From contig NZ_PYSY02000002.1 in NCBI RefSeq assembly GCF_003049685.1, positions 310,001 through 374,000 on the forward strand: a stretch of DNA of 64,000 nt, read 5' to 3'. Positions 1 to 8,408 of this stretch are shown here, piece after piece; positions within the stretch are counted from its first letter, which is position 1; each line of letters opens with the position of its first letter. A model generated the notes under the pieces. The model was not told where the DNA came from and made no database searches. It saw nothing but the letters and a program-made list of their open reading frames with translations. The translations under genes were made by a program, and so were the position numbers. Source of the DNA: Brucella pituitosa. GTDB taxonomy: Bacteria; Pseudomonadota; Alphaproteobacteria; Rhizobiales; Rhizobiaceae.

Positions 1-2215
1 GCAGATAATCCATCGCTGCACGCTGGCTCTCGATTGCAAACAGCATCGAGAAGAATTTGCCTTCGGTGTCGCTCCGGTCATAGCCGAAAAGAGCGGCGGC
101 CGAATGATTCATGGAGCGAATGCGACCTTCCGGATCAATCAGCACAACGCCATCTGTTGCCGTATCTAGAATGATCTTAAGTTCTTCGACCTGTGCTTTA
201 AGCGCCTGCTTTTCGATATGTTCTTCGCTTGAGGTCTCAGTCTTTGCTGGCACCTCAACTTCGATAGAAGCTGGAGCAACTGGCATAAGGCTCAGCATAA
301 GTGCACGACCGTTGCGCCAGCCAATGGCGTTCAGATGCGCATCCACCGGTTCTTCACTGCCATCTGCACGGCGCAATACCATACCCTGAGGGCTGCCGCC
401 TTCATCGCTGTCACTGTTGAACAATGCCTGGACGCCACCTGCATCATGGATGTCTTTGAGCGTTTCATAACCTGTCAGGTCAAGAAGTGCCTGATTGACA
501 TAATGAACCTCGTCGCCCGAATGGATGATGACGGGGATAGGCAGATTAGCGAGCAGTGCCGTCTCATCGGCACGGTGTTTCTGGTCTGGCTTTGCAACTT
601 CTGGTCTATCGTCCGCTGCAGGCAAATTTTCAGATACTACAGCAACGGGCGCGGTACGCTCTGCTGCTGGTTGCGGTTGTTCAATCTTTTCTGCTGGCTT
701 TTCTACAGGCTTTTCGAGCGATGCATCGCCGTCCTGACGAGAATTTGCCAGTCCCTGCTTGCGCAGACGGTCAGCAATTTCTCGAAATGCATTGCGCTCG
801 GTCGCGGTCAACCCGCCTTCGGGGCGCTGCTCTTTGCCCTTGAGCTGCTTTGCCTGATCTGCTTCCACTTTTTCGCGTGCGGCTGCATTCAGAAGCTCAA
901 TGACCTTGTCGGACTCACGACGACCGGGGTTCGGCGTCAGCTCAAACGGCAGGGTCGTTGTAGCTGTGGTCTGGTGTTGAGTATCTGGATGATCGTCATT
1001 GGCAACTTCCTCAGAAAGCGCCAGAACATCGTCGTCGCCATCGGCGCTCAACACATCCTGTATTGAGGGGGGCGTTTCGCGCTTCTGCGGAATACCACCA
1101 GCGAGCACAAGGCCGAGTGTCTCGGGGTCTTCTTCCGCATCTTCAGGGCGAACAAGGCCAAACCCACGGAAGCCGATGAATTCACGATCACGCGAATAAA
1201 CGGGCAGGGCGGCAAGCTCAACCGGCACACGAAGATTGGTGCCCTCCACAGGCCAGAGCAGCTTTTTGCCAGACCAGGTGTCGCGCTTCTCCAGAAGCGA
1301 GCCGATGCTGCCATCCGTATCGAAGGCAAAAACATTGGCGACTTCCGCAAAGCGTCTGCCAATCACATCAGCCGCGTTTGGCCCGATGATGACGCCGAGT
1401 TCCGGTGAAATTTCCGTAAACGTTCCAGCCGCATCAGTCTTCCAGATAAAGCGGGCAGGTGGGCCGTTGCCATCGAAGACAAAGCTTTTCGGCTCAGTTC
1501 CCTTTGCTGCAGTCTCATCCTCATCCATAATTACTTCAGTAGTCGCTTGCGCATCATCGGTCTTTGCAGGCGCTATGGCTGCTTCGCCGACAATGCAGAT
1601 AAGATGTATGGCTGGATTATCGGTAAGCCGTGCAATTGCGCCCGGAACGGAGCTTTTACCTGCACGAATGCGGCGCTTTACGATCCGGTCACTGGCATCG
1701 CCTGCTTCAACAATAAGATCTTCAAGCGTTGACGCGGAAATATCGAGGGCTGCGAAGCGCGGACTTGACGCGACGACCTTCGCTTCAGCATCGACCAGCG
1801 CTACATGTGTCGCGTTATCCCCGAGACCGGAAATAATTACGTCAGGGGCTGCATTCTGTTTTTCGACAGCGAGCAACAGAGCTTCGATGCCGTCGGGCAT
1901 TGTGAGGTGGGAAACTTGAAGGCGAGTGAGTTCTGAACGCATGCCAGCACCAAGACGCACAGCAACTACGCGCGGTGCGATGTCGGCTTCGTTGCTCGAG
2001 CTCATGATTTGACGACGGGTTGCAACTGGTAGGTCGAGTTCGTCACCGATGACGTCTTCGATCCGTTCATAACCGAACAGTTTGGCACCTGGACCATTGA
2101 TCCATAGAACGGTTGAAAGGTCGCGCGTCAGTACGAGCTGCGCATCGCCCTTGGCAAAGCCTTCGCGGATATGATCCAGCGCGGCAATGTCGATGAAGGG
2201 GTATGATCCTGACAT
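1..2215 (-). CDS. pdhS: PdhS-like cell-cycle sensor histidine kinase (3' end outside window)
   Basis: The reverse strand is open from ATG 2215 through base 1, giving about 738 N-terminal residues. The protein begins MSGSYPFIDIAALDHIREGF, which I recognise as the start of Brucella PdhS, a cytoplasmic, polarly localised kinase of the PleC/DivJ group that acts on the DivK-CtrA pathway. Visible are an N-terminal PAS-like segment (residues 10-60), a PAS domain near 250-300, an acidic, Pro/Gln-rich linker, and two further PAS domains near 545-600 and 670-735. The HisKA and HATPase domains expected at the C-terminus lie outside the window, so catalytic residues cannot be checked. A CtrA-type box lies about 40 bases upstream. 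Bases 2272-2568 hold no gene that I can support. Confidence 0.88.
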   Translation of the reverse strand, partial: MSGSYPFIDIAALDHIREGFAKGDAQLVLTRDLSTVLWINGPGAKLFGYERIEDVIGDELDLPVATRRQIMSSSNEADIAPRVVAVRLGAGMRSELTRLQVSHLTMPDGIEALLLAVEKQNAAPDVIISGLGDNATHVALVDAEAKVVASSPRFAALDISASTLEDLIVEAGDASDRIVKRRIRAGKSSVPGAIARLTDNPAIHLICIVGEAAIAPAKTDDAQATTEVIMDEDETAAKGTEPKSFVFDGNGPPARFIWKTDAAGTFTEISPELGVIIGPNAADVIGRRFAEVANVFAFDTDGSIGSLLEKRDTWSGKKLLWPVEGTNLRVPVELAALPVYSRDREFIGFRGFGLVRPEDAEEDPETLGLVLAGGIPQKRETPPSIQDVLSADGDDDVLALSEEVANDDHPDTQHQTTATTTLPFELTPNPGRRESDKVIELLNAAAREKVEADQAKQLKGKEQRPEGGLTATERNAFREIADRLRKQGLANSRQDGDASLEKPVEKPAEKIEQPQPAAERTAPVAVVSENLPAADDRPEVAKPDQKHRADETALLANLPIPVIIHSGDEVHYVNQALLDLTGYETLKDIHDAGGVQALFNSDSDEGGSPQGMVLRRADGSEEPVDAHLNAIGWRNGRALMLSLMPVAPASIEVEVPAKTETSSEEHIEKQALKAQVEELKIILDTATDGVVLIDPEGRIRSMNHSAAALFGYDRSDTEGKFFSMLFAIESQRAAMDYL

Positions 2216-2256
2216 ACCGGTCCTTTACCTGTTCTTCCGACCACCCAAAGTGCCCT

Positions 2257-2271
2257 TTAACGACCTGTTAA
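2257..2271. promoter_or_regulatory. CtrA-box upstream of pdhS
   Basis: The sequence TTAACGACCTGTTAA is an exact TTAA-N7-TTAA, the full CtrA consensus of alphaproteobacteria. It lies 42 bases before the pdhS start codon, a plausible promoter or 5' UTR position. Binding is inferred. Confidence 0.6.
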
Positions 2272-2568
2272 TAAGCTTCTTGCGGGTTCGGGTCCATATT
2301 CCCATTCGATATGGACCTCATTTTCTGTTCCATTAGTTAATGCGGGCGCGGCAATTTTATGTGTCGAGCCATTATCCAGCTTTGTGCACAGGCATGCATA
2401 AAACATGGTAATCAAAACCCGTCTAATTTTAACGATTGGGCCGCTTTGGCTAACAAACGTGGATTTCTTCAAAAAAGATCATTGTAATCACTTGCAATGT
2501 GGATCGATTCTCCGTATGTGACCCCCTGTCGACGGACACCACAAGCGAGTTCGTTGAGATTTAGGTAC

Positions 2569-2645
2569 GCGGTCGTAGCTCAGTTGGTTAGAGCGCAGGA
2601 TTGTGGCTCCTGAGGTCGGTGGTTCGAATCCACCCGTCCGTACCA
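2569..2645 (+). tRNA. tRNA-His (GTG)
   Basis: A full cloverleaf can be folded: acceptor 2569-2575/2635-2641, D arm 2578-2594, anticodon stem 2596-2600/2608-2612 with loop TTGTGGC and anticodon GTG at 2603-2605, and T arm 2618-2634 with TTCGAAT. CCA is encoded (2643-2645). The discriminator is A and the base before position 1 is C, so the usual G-1:C73 pair of tRNA-His is missing. This is the known alphaproteobacterial form, read by a divergent HisRS. The acceptor stem also has a G1:U72 wobble and a U5:U68 mismatch. Confidence 0.93.
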
Positions 2646-2720
2646 TCTAATTTTCCCTAAGTATTCGATTTTATTGCGCAAAAAAGTTTGTGCAAAGCAC
2701 ATAACGTACAAAGTCTTATG

Positions 2721-2743
2721 TTTGCGCCACATTTTGCGCCACA
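2721..2743 (+). repeat. Tandem 11-bp direct repeat downstream of tRNA-His
   Basis: TTTGCGCCACA occurs at 2721-2731 and again at 2733-2743, starting 76 bases after the tRNA. Together with the possible gene remnant that follows, it may be a scar of an integration next to the tRNA, but no integrase is present. Confidence 0.35.
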
Positions 2744-2883
2744 CGCATCAAAGCTACTTCTTGATTTGCAAATCCCTCAGGTGCTCGCTCTTAAAAGATG
2801 ATGCTGCGAAATAGCGTTTCTGGTGGTGCCTTCACGTCTCGAGAGAACAATTCCTTTCTCTTCGAAACTGCTTTTGCCCGTCG

Positions 2884-3120
2884 TATTCGGCTGAGGTGAT
2901 TACAAGCGGTGTTGCATCGTTGGTTGCGGCCATCAACCAGGCTAGCGACATAGGGCTTTGGCATATCGTAATCATGGCGACAGTCATTGCCGTCGCCATG
3001 TTGATCCTTGTTGGCAAACTGGAGCAAAAGTTCCTTCGGACAACAGCGAGCCGAGTTGAACACCTCACCTATAAGAAGCGGCTTAAAGCGGGGCGAGAGC
3101 CTGTTCGATTGTGTCCTTGA
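2884..3120 (+). pseudogene. Possible remnant of an ABC transporter permease C-terminus
   Basis: A short plus-strand reading frame encodes a segment starting AEVITSGVASLVAAINQ, then one hydrophobic helix and an ending LEQKFLR. This resembles the C-terminal end of taurine/nitrate-type ABC permeases (TauC/SsuC: an AE-(x)n-glycine-rich turn, a last membrane helix, then a basic tail). Compare the intact permease at 43823-44665. Nothing upstream in this frame resembles the rest of the family. The frame overlaps the opposing YdcH gene. I read it as a broken remnant; it could be a chance open frame. Confidence 0.3.
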
Positions 3121-3322
3121 GCGCGAGCCGTTGTTTGCGCAGGTTTGTCTCTTCTTCCTGGCTGACAGGTGCGATCTTGGTTTCCGCGCGGTGGATACGG
3201 TCATTCACCGAATCGTACTCTTCAAGGATGCGGGCAAAGCGCGGGTCTGCTGCCTTCAACGCATGAATCGTCACTAGCTTTCCTGGAAACTCCTCACCGA
3301 GAGTGTGTGGTGTATTGGACAT
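3083..3322 (-). CDS. YdcH/DUF465 family small protein
   Basis: The protein has 79 residues and starts MSNTPHTLGEEFPGKLVTIH. Start 3322 is chosen because AAGGAG lies 5-6 bases upstream; a longer frame to 3391 has no such site. The content is almost all charged helix (KAADPRFARILEEYDSVND, then a second helix of heptad type), which is the YdcH (DUF465) pattern of small helical-hairpin proteins. Their biochemical role is not known. It stands alone between the tRNA region and the small protein gene on the other strand. Confidence 0.75.
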   Translation of the reverse strand: MSNTPHTLGEEFPGKLVTIHALKAADPRFARILEEYDSVNDRIHRAETKIAPVSQEEETNLRKQRLALKDTIEQALAPL

Positions 3323-3516
3323 GTTGTTCTCCTTCCTTTGATAGGAAACAGGTTGGCAGTTGTCCGACGGAGTCTCATTGATCCCGATCAATAGGGAGGA
3401 ATATCAGCACATGCAGATAGCGCATGGCTGGCATGCAAAGTTTGATGTTCAAACGGAGGTTGAACATTACCATCTTTAGGGGGCGGACCAGTAGAGCGTC
3501 CGTGATGGAGATGAAA

Positions 3517-3675
3517 ATGTTTGCCCGTTTTAACAACCGTTTCGGTCGTGCTTTTGCGCAATTCGGCAGTGCCGTCCGCGCGTCTGCTGCCCTGCGTGTC
3601 GGTCATCAGCCGATGGCAAGAGACCTTGAGACGCTCGGCATCGATGTGGCTCAGTTCCGTAAAATTCATGACTAA
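3517..3675 (+). CDS. Small basic protein, possibly DUF1127-related
   Basis: This frame encodes 52 residues starting MFARFNNRFGRAFAQFGSAV. It is rich in Arg, Phe and Ala, and ends with a motif DLETLGIDVAQFRKI that recalls the 'LxDLGIxxxxI' end of DUF1127 (YjiS-like) proteins. Three in-frame ATGs lie at 3505, 3511 and 3517; the last is preferred because GGAG (3507-3510) is six bases upstream of it. A strong terminator follows 22 bases after the stop, which supports expression. Family membership is tentative. Confidence 0.55.
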   Translation: MFARFNNRFGRAFAQFGSAVRASAALRVGHQPMARDLETLGIDVAQFRKIHD

Positions 3676-3697
3676 GCTAATAATTGCTTATTGAGGT

Positions 3698-3725
3698 AAA
3701 GCCCCGGTTTCCCCGGGGCTTTTTT
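3698..3725. terminator. Rho-independent terminator, probably bidirectional
   Basis: A GC-rich hairpin with AAGCCCCGG pairing to CCGGGGCTT is followed by six T on the plus strand and flanked by A residues. It lies between the convergent ends of the small protein gene and tctA. Confidence 0.85.
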
Positions 3726-3730
3726 GCTTT

Positions 3731-5275
3731 TTAGTCTTCGTCGGTTGCCATCTGCTTGAGCAATTCGCCCTTGCCACGTTGACGCATAATCATGGGCACG
3801 ACCACCGCAGCGATTGCCAGTGCGATCAATGTCACTGATACCCATGAGTTTACCAGCGTCATCGGATTTCCCTGACTGATCTGCAGTGCTTGGCGGAGAC
3901 TTTTCTCTGCCATCGGTCCGAGGATCAGTCCTACAACAACCGGAGCGATTGGATAGGAAAAGCGGCGCAGCACATAACCGAGCAGGCCGAAAGCCAGAAG
4001 CAGGCCCAGCTCAAACGATACCGGAAGGCCGAACAGTATCGATGTCGATGCATTAGCGCCGATGGTGCCGAGTGTGGCGAAGACCAGAATGCCCGCATAG
4101 AGCCAGTGGCGCGGGATGGTGAGCATTTTCACCCATAGGCCGATAAGTGGTAGGTTCAGAACCAGCAGCATCAAGTTGGCGACCAGAAGACTTGCGACCA
4201 AGCCCCAAACCAGTGGCGCATTGGTCACAAAGAGCAATGGTCCGGGCTGTAGCCCGAATTGCTGAAAGCCAGCAAGCATGATTGCAGCCGTCGCTGTCGT
4301 TGGCAGGCCGAGCGTCAGCAGTGGAACAAGCGTACCGGCTGCTGATGCATTGTTCGCCGCTTCAGGCCCCGCAACGCCTTCAATCGCGCCTTTACCGAAC
4401 TCCTCGGGATGTTTGGAGAATTGACGTTCTGCCGAATAGGAAAGGAAACTCGACACGTCTGCGCCGCCTGCAGGCATAGCACCAATCGGAAAGCCAATTG
4501 CCGTTCCGCGCAGCCATGGCATCCATGAGCGCTTCCAGTCGTTCTTGGTCATCCAGACAGAGCCTTTGACGGCGATGACTTCATCGTCGGGGCTCAGTTT
4601 CTTGGAAACTACGGCCAAAGTCTCACCAATAGCAAACAGTGCCACTGCAAGCGTGGTAACATTGATGCCGTCGAGAAGGTTCGGTGTCACCATCACAAGA
4701 CGTGCCTGTCCGGTCAGCTGATCGATGCCAATCAGGCCAAGCGTCAGGCCTATGAAAAGCGAGGTGAGGCCGCGCAATGTGGAATCGCCAAATGCTGCCG
4801 AAACTGTCATGAACGCGAGCAGCATCAACGCGAAATACTCGGATGGACCGAAGGAGAGGGCAAATTTCACCACCCACGGGGCCACGAATGCCAGTGCCAG
4901 AGTGGCGATAAGTCCTGCAATAAAGGAACCGATGGCGGCGGTTGCAAGTGCTGGCCCGCCGCGCCCCGCTCGCGCCATTTTGTTGCCCTCCAACGCCGTG
5001 ACGATGGAAGCACTTTCTCCGGGCGTGTTGAGCAGGATCGACGTGGTTGAACCGCCATACATACCACCGTAGTAAATACCGGCAAACATGATGAGCGATC
5101 CGGCAGGATCAAGTTTATAAGTGACAGGTAGAAGCAATGCCACAGTCAGCGCCGGGCCGATGCCCGGCAGTACGCCAACAGCCGTACCAAGTGTGACGCC
5201 AATCAGCGCATAAATAAGGTTTGCCGGTTCAAGCGCCACCAGAAGTCCGTTGGCGAGAAGAGTGACAGTATCCAT
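3731..5275 (-). CDS. tctA: Tripartite tricarboxylate transporter, large permease TctA
   Basis: 514 residues, a typical TctA length. The protein is very hydrophobic, with about 12 predicted membrane segments, and carries the family's conserved glycine-rich stretches ([20 protein letters not shown] near residue 30; [20 protein letters not shown] near 65-85; and [10 protein letters not shown] near 265). It forms the large channel subunit of the secondary TTT transporter with TctB and the periplasmic TctC. It is the last gene of tctC-tctB-tctA and ends six bases before the shared terminator. The substrate cannot be read from sequence; citrate or another di/tricarboxylate is usual. Confidence 0.92.
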   Translation of the reverse strand: MDTVTLLANGLLVALEPANLIYALIGVTLGTAVGVLPGIGPALTVALLLPVTYKLDPAGSLIMFAGIYYGGMYGGSTTSILLNTPGESASIVTALEGNKMARAGRGGPALATAAIGSFIAGLIATLALAFVAPWVVKFALSFGPSEYFALMLLAFMTVSAAFGDSTLRGLTSLFIGLTLGLIGIDQLTGQARLVMVTPNLLDGINVTTLAVALFAIGETLAVVSKKLSPDDEVIAVKGSVWMTKNDWKRSWMPWLRGTAIGFPIGAMPAGGADVSSFLSYSAERQFSKHPEEFGKGAIEGVAGPEAANNASAAGTLVPLLTLGLPTTATAAIMLAGFQQFGLQPGPLLFVTNAPLVWGLVASLLVANLMLLVLNLPLIGLWVKMLTIPRHWLYAGILVFATLGTIGANASTSILFGLPVSFELGLLLAFGLLGYVLRRFSYPIAPVVVGLILGPMAEKSLRQALQISQGNPMTLVNSWVSVTLIALAIAAVVVPMIMRQRGKGELLKQMATDED

Positions 5276-5287
5276 TGTTATCTCGCT

Positions 5288-5785
5288 CTAAACCAGATGC
5301 TCAAGCCAGCCTGATGGCAGCGAAAGCTGCAGGCCGCGCGCAAAAATGAACCAGATGACGAATGCAAAGACGATGCCGACAGGCACGCTGATCCAGAACT
5401 TGCAATAACCAAATCCGCGCGCCGTTGCCGCAAAGAGTAGCCCCGTTGCGATGGAAAATCCCAAAGTTTTCATCGTCAGCATTTGAATAACCAAGCCACC
5501 GACGATCCAGGCCATAGGCGCGATTTCCTGATGTTCGCGCTCTGGAAAGTCGCCTTTAATAGCACTGATCACCGTCCATATAGACAGGATGAACAACCCG
5601 GCGGCAATGATATAGGGCACAGTTTTTGGCCCAACTGGCGAATAGGAAAGAACGTTGTTGCCATAGGCGGTTGACCAGGCAATCGCGATAGCGACCGCTC
5701 CCAGAATGAAGGCGATCACAAGAGCTGCATAATCCGGCGCCGTTCCAGTGGAACGGCGCTCTGCCTGCTGTTCAGATCCTGTCAT
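5288..5785 (-). CDS. tctB: Tripartite tricarboxylate transporter, small subunit TctB
   Basis: 165 residues with about four membrane helices, and the poorly conserved sequence typical of the TctB family. Its ATG overlaps the tctC stop by four bases (ATGA), so the two are translationally coupled. tctA follows after 12 bases. It is the small membrane partner of TctA in the inner membrane. The assignment rests on size, topology and position as much as on sequence. Confidence 0.85.
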   Translation of the reverse strand: MTGSEQQAERRSTGTAPDYAALVIAFILGAVAIAIAWSTAYGNNVLSYSPVGPKTVPYIIAAGLFILSIWTVISAIKGDFPEREHQEIAPMAWIVGGLVIQMLTMKTLGFSIATGLLFAATARGFGYCKFWISVPVGIVFAFVIWFIFARGLQLSLPSGWLEHLV

Positions 5786-6732
5786 TTGACGAGGCCGATT
5801 TCCTTGAGGATGGTTTCAGTGGACGCCACGTCTTTGGCGAGCTGTTCCTTGAACGCATCGCCTGCCAGATAGGTGTCGGCCCAGCCTTTATCCTTAAGTG
5901 CCTTCTGCCAGGATTCCGATTTCACCATCTTCTCGACATCGGCATTGATGACGGCTACTTGTTCCGCAGTAATATCGGGCGCAGCGCCAATCATACGCCA
6001 GTTCTGGATCGAAACATCAACGCCGCTTTCCTTGAACGTCGGAGCATCGATGCCTTCAATGCGCTCGTCACTGGAGATGCCGATGATGCGCAGCGTGCCA
6101 GCCTTGATCTGCGGATCAAATTCACCGTAGCCGGAAATACCCACAGTCACCTGATTGCCGAGAATTGCTGCAAGTGCCTCACCGCCACCGGAAAAGGCGA
6201 TGTAATTGACTTTGGTCGGGTCAACGCCAACGGCTTTGGCGAAAAGGCCGGCCGTAATGTGGTCCGTGCCGCCAGCAGAACCGCCGCCCCACGAGACAGA
6301 ACCTGGGTCGGCTTTCAGTTTGGTGACGAGATCACCAAGATTTTGAATGTCGGATGATGCTGGAACGACGATAGCTTCATATTCGCCGGTGAGGCGAGCA
6401 ATTGGCGTGATCGCGTCAAGATTTACCGGCGAATTGTTGGTCAGGATCGCGCCGACCATAACATAGCCGCCAACGATGAGCTGGCTCGGATCGCCTTTAT
6501 TCTGATTGACGAACTGCGCGAGGCCAATGGTGCCACCTGCGCCCGGAACGTTGATAACCTGAACGCTGCCGGAAATCTTTTCATCCTGAAGCACGCTCTG
6601 CATGGTGCGTGCTGTCTGATCCCAGCCACCACCCGGTGCTGCTGGTGCCAGTACTTTATAATCTTCAGCTGAAGCCGCGCCTGTCATTGCAAGCGCTGCC
6701 ACAGACGAAATGGCCAGAATCCATTTACGCAT
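5782..6732 (-). CDS. tctC: Tripartite tricarboxylate transporter, substrate-binding protein TctC
   Basis: 316 residues from ATG 6732, where GGAGG lies just upstream; the longer frame to 6762 lacks a better site. A signal peptide is evident (MRKWILAISSVAALAMTGA, cleaved near AxA-ED). The mature part has family hallmarks: APAAPGGGWDQTARTM near the N-terminus, NVPGAGGTIGLA near residue 70, and WGGGSAGGTDH in the middle. It binds the carboxylate in the periplasm for TctAB. No tctDE two-component system adjoins the operon, so control must lie elsewhere. Confidence 0.92.
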   Translation of the reverse strand: MRKWILAISSVAALAMTGAASAEDYKVLAPAAPGGGWDQTARTMQSVLQDEKISGSVQVINVPGAGGTIGLAQFVNQNKGDPSQLIVGGYVMVGAILTNNSPVNLDAITPIARLTGEYEAIVVPASSDIQNLGDLVTKLKADPGSVSWGGGSAGGTDHITAGLFAKAVGVDPTKVNYIAFSGGGEALAAILGNQVTVGISGYGEFDPQIKAGTLRIIGISSDERIEGIDAPTFKESGVDVSIQNWRMIGAAPDITAEQVAVINADVEKMVKSESWQKALKDKGWADTYLAGDAFKEQLAKDVASTETILKEIGLVK

Positions 6733-6982
6733 AAATCCTCCCTGAACGCACTTTGCGTGCAATTTTCTGCTGTCTTTTGACAGCCCTCCTCAAAACCCTC
6801 TGCTTCCCAGTCAGAGACTCCTGATCTGGAGACTACAGCAGAGAATTGCAATATACCAGCAAGCAATGCCGCTCGTTTTACTTGCAAGATCGTATTAGCA
6901 AAAAGTCTTATGTGGCGCTTTTATATAGCCGAATAAGCGTCCGGCTTCGCTTGACGTGTTCAAAGGTGCGATGTAATAAAGT

Positions 6983-7197
6983 TACGACGGTTCCCCCGAC
7001 CGAGAGTGAAGGGGATTAATAGGGAACACGGTGAGGACGACCCAAAAGGGGCCGAAACCGTGGCTGCCCCCGCAACTGTAAGCGGATTGCCGTTCATCCT
7101 TGTGATGCCTCAAAAGCGTCATGTCACTGGGCTTGTTACAAACAGCTCGGGAAGGCAGATGAACAGCGAATATCTGCGAGCCAGGAGACCTGCCGTC
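6983..7197 (+). promoter_or_regulatory. Cobalamin (AdoCbl) riboswitch
   Basis: Conserved elements appear in order: GGTTCCC at 6989, a GGGATTAATAGGGAACACGG block, the core GCTGCCCCCGCAACTGTAA at about 7063-7081, and the B12 box GCCAGGAGACCTGCC at 7180-7194. The arrangement and size match the class I cobalamin riboswitch. It lies in the leader of the btuFCD-like operon, so cobalamin should repress the importer. A terminator-like hairpin downstream gives a transcriptional mode. Confidence 0.93.
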
Positions 7198-7334
7198 TAA
7201 CGTAGTCCATTGTCACGGGCGGGGATGCCCGGTGCAGGAGTTGGTTATGACAGCTTTAAACGTCGCAAGACGTCGTCTCCCATTGTCATTCATATCCCCG
7301 GATATGTCCGTTCTCTTTAAGCGCCGGATCGCTT

Positions 7335-7356
7335 CCGCCGTTTGATGCGGCTTTTT
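7335..7356 (+). terminator. Riboswitch expression-platform terminator
   Basis: A short hairpin (CCGC paired with GCGG around a TTTGAT-containing loop) is followed by CTTTTTC, 24 bases before the btuF start. It is probably the regulated terminator of the cobalamin riboswitch. Confidence 0.55.
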
Positions 7357-7379
7357 CTCATATCATTTCGGGGATTTAG

Positions 7380-8408
7380 ATGAAAATTTCAGGCCAAGTG
7401 CCATTTAGCGCACTTCTGGGCGCAGTCGCTCTTTTCGCAACCGGTTTCGCGGCGCAGGCAGCAGAAACCCAATATCCGCTGACGCTGAAAAACTGCGGTC
7501 GCGATGTAACCTTCAAACATGCGCCGGAGCGGGCAGTCGCCGTTGGTCAGAGCAGCACCGAGATTCTCTACAGTCTTGGCCTCGGCGACAAGGTTGTGGG
7601 TACGGCTGTTTGGTTTGGCCCAGTCCTCAAAGGCTTTGAGGAGGTGAATGCCAAGGTAAAGCGCCTGGCTGATAACGATCCGAGTTTTGAAAGCGTACTT
7701 ACGCAAAAGCCAGACATTGTTACGGCGGATTTCCAGTGGCATGTCGGGCCGATGGGCATTGTGGCCAAACCGGAACAATTCGAAGAATTGGGTATTCCTG
7801 CCTACACATCGCCTTCCGATTGCGTCGGCAAAGATAATTCTGGTGGCGGCGATGGTGTTCGCACAGCGCCATTCACGATGAATATCGTCTATCAGGAAAT
7901 CGGCGAACTGGCTCAGATATTCAATGTACAGGATCGCGGTGAAAAGCTGATCGCAGAGCTCAAGGCACGTGAAGATGCAGCCCGCAAAAAGATCGGTTCC
8001 GCAGATGGAAAGCTTTCGGCTGTTGCCTGGTTCTCCAGCACACAGGTTGATGCAGATCCTTATGTTGCTGGTAAGTTCGGTGCTCCTGCCTACATCCTTT
8101 CTGCGCTCGGCATCAGGAATGTGATTGAGAGTGAAGAAGAATGGCCAGCGGTGGGTTGGGAAACAATCGCCAAGGCGGGCCCATCGATGATCGTTGCAGC
8201 GAAGCTTGATCGTCGTCGTTATCCTGCCGATGACATTGCGGTCAAACATCAGTTTCTCAAGACCGATCCTGTGACGAAATTAATGCCTGCTGTTGAAGGT
8301 GGATATGTTTTCGATATCGATGCACAGTCGATGAGCACGTCGTTGCGAGTGATCGAGGGCATTGAAACGCTGGCTGCCGATATTGCCGGTTCGGATCTGA
8401 ATAAGTGA
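7380..8408 (+). CDS. btuF: Cobalamin-type ABC importer, substrate-binding protein
   Basis: 342 residues, with a signal peptide (about 28 residues, ending AAQAAE). The fold is that of the BtuF/FecB class III binding proteins, seen in RDVTFKHAPERAVAVGQSST at the N-terminus, 'LTQKPDIVTADF' in the first lobe, and a long connecting helix. The family also contains ferric-siderophore binders; the cobalamin riboswitch directly upstream is the reason for favouring B12 or a related corrinoid. It delivers ligand to the BtuC/BtuD pair that follows. No TonB-dependent outer-membrane receptor is nearby. Confidence 0.8.
   Translation: MKISGQVPFSALLGAVALFATGFAAQAAETQYPLTLKNCGRDVTFKHAPERAVAVGQSSTEILYSLGLGDKVVGTAVWFGPVLKGFEEVNAKVKRLADNDPSFESVLTQKPDIVTADFQWHVGPMGIVAKPEQFEELGIPAYTSPSDCVGKDNSGGGDGVRTAPFTMNIVYQEIGELAQIFNVQDRGEKLIAELKAREDAARKKIGSADGKLSAVAWFSSTQVDADPYVAGKFGAPAYILSALGIRNVIESEEEWPAVGWETIAKAGPSMIVAAKLDRRRYPADDIAVKHQFLKTDPVTKLMPAVEGGYVFDIDAQSMSTSLRVIEGIETLAADIAGSDLNK

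Noticed and set aside
335-1066. 243-codon plus-strand frame opposite pdhS
   Set aside because: Cys/Phe/Leu-rich shadow of pdhS; no ribosome site or family.
7389-8249. 286-codon minus-strand frame opposite btuF
   Set aside because: Shadow of btuF, which has a signal peptide and a riboswitch-controlled leader.
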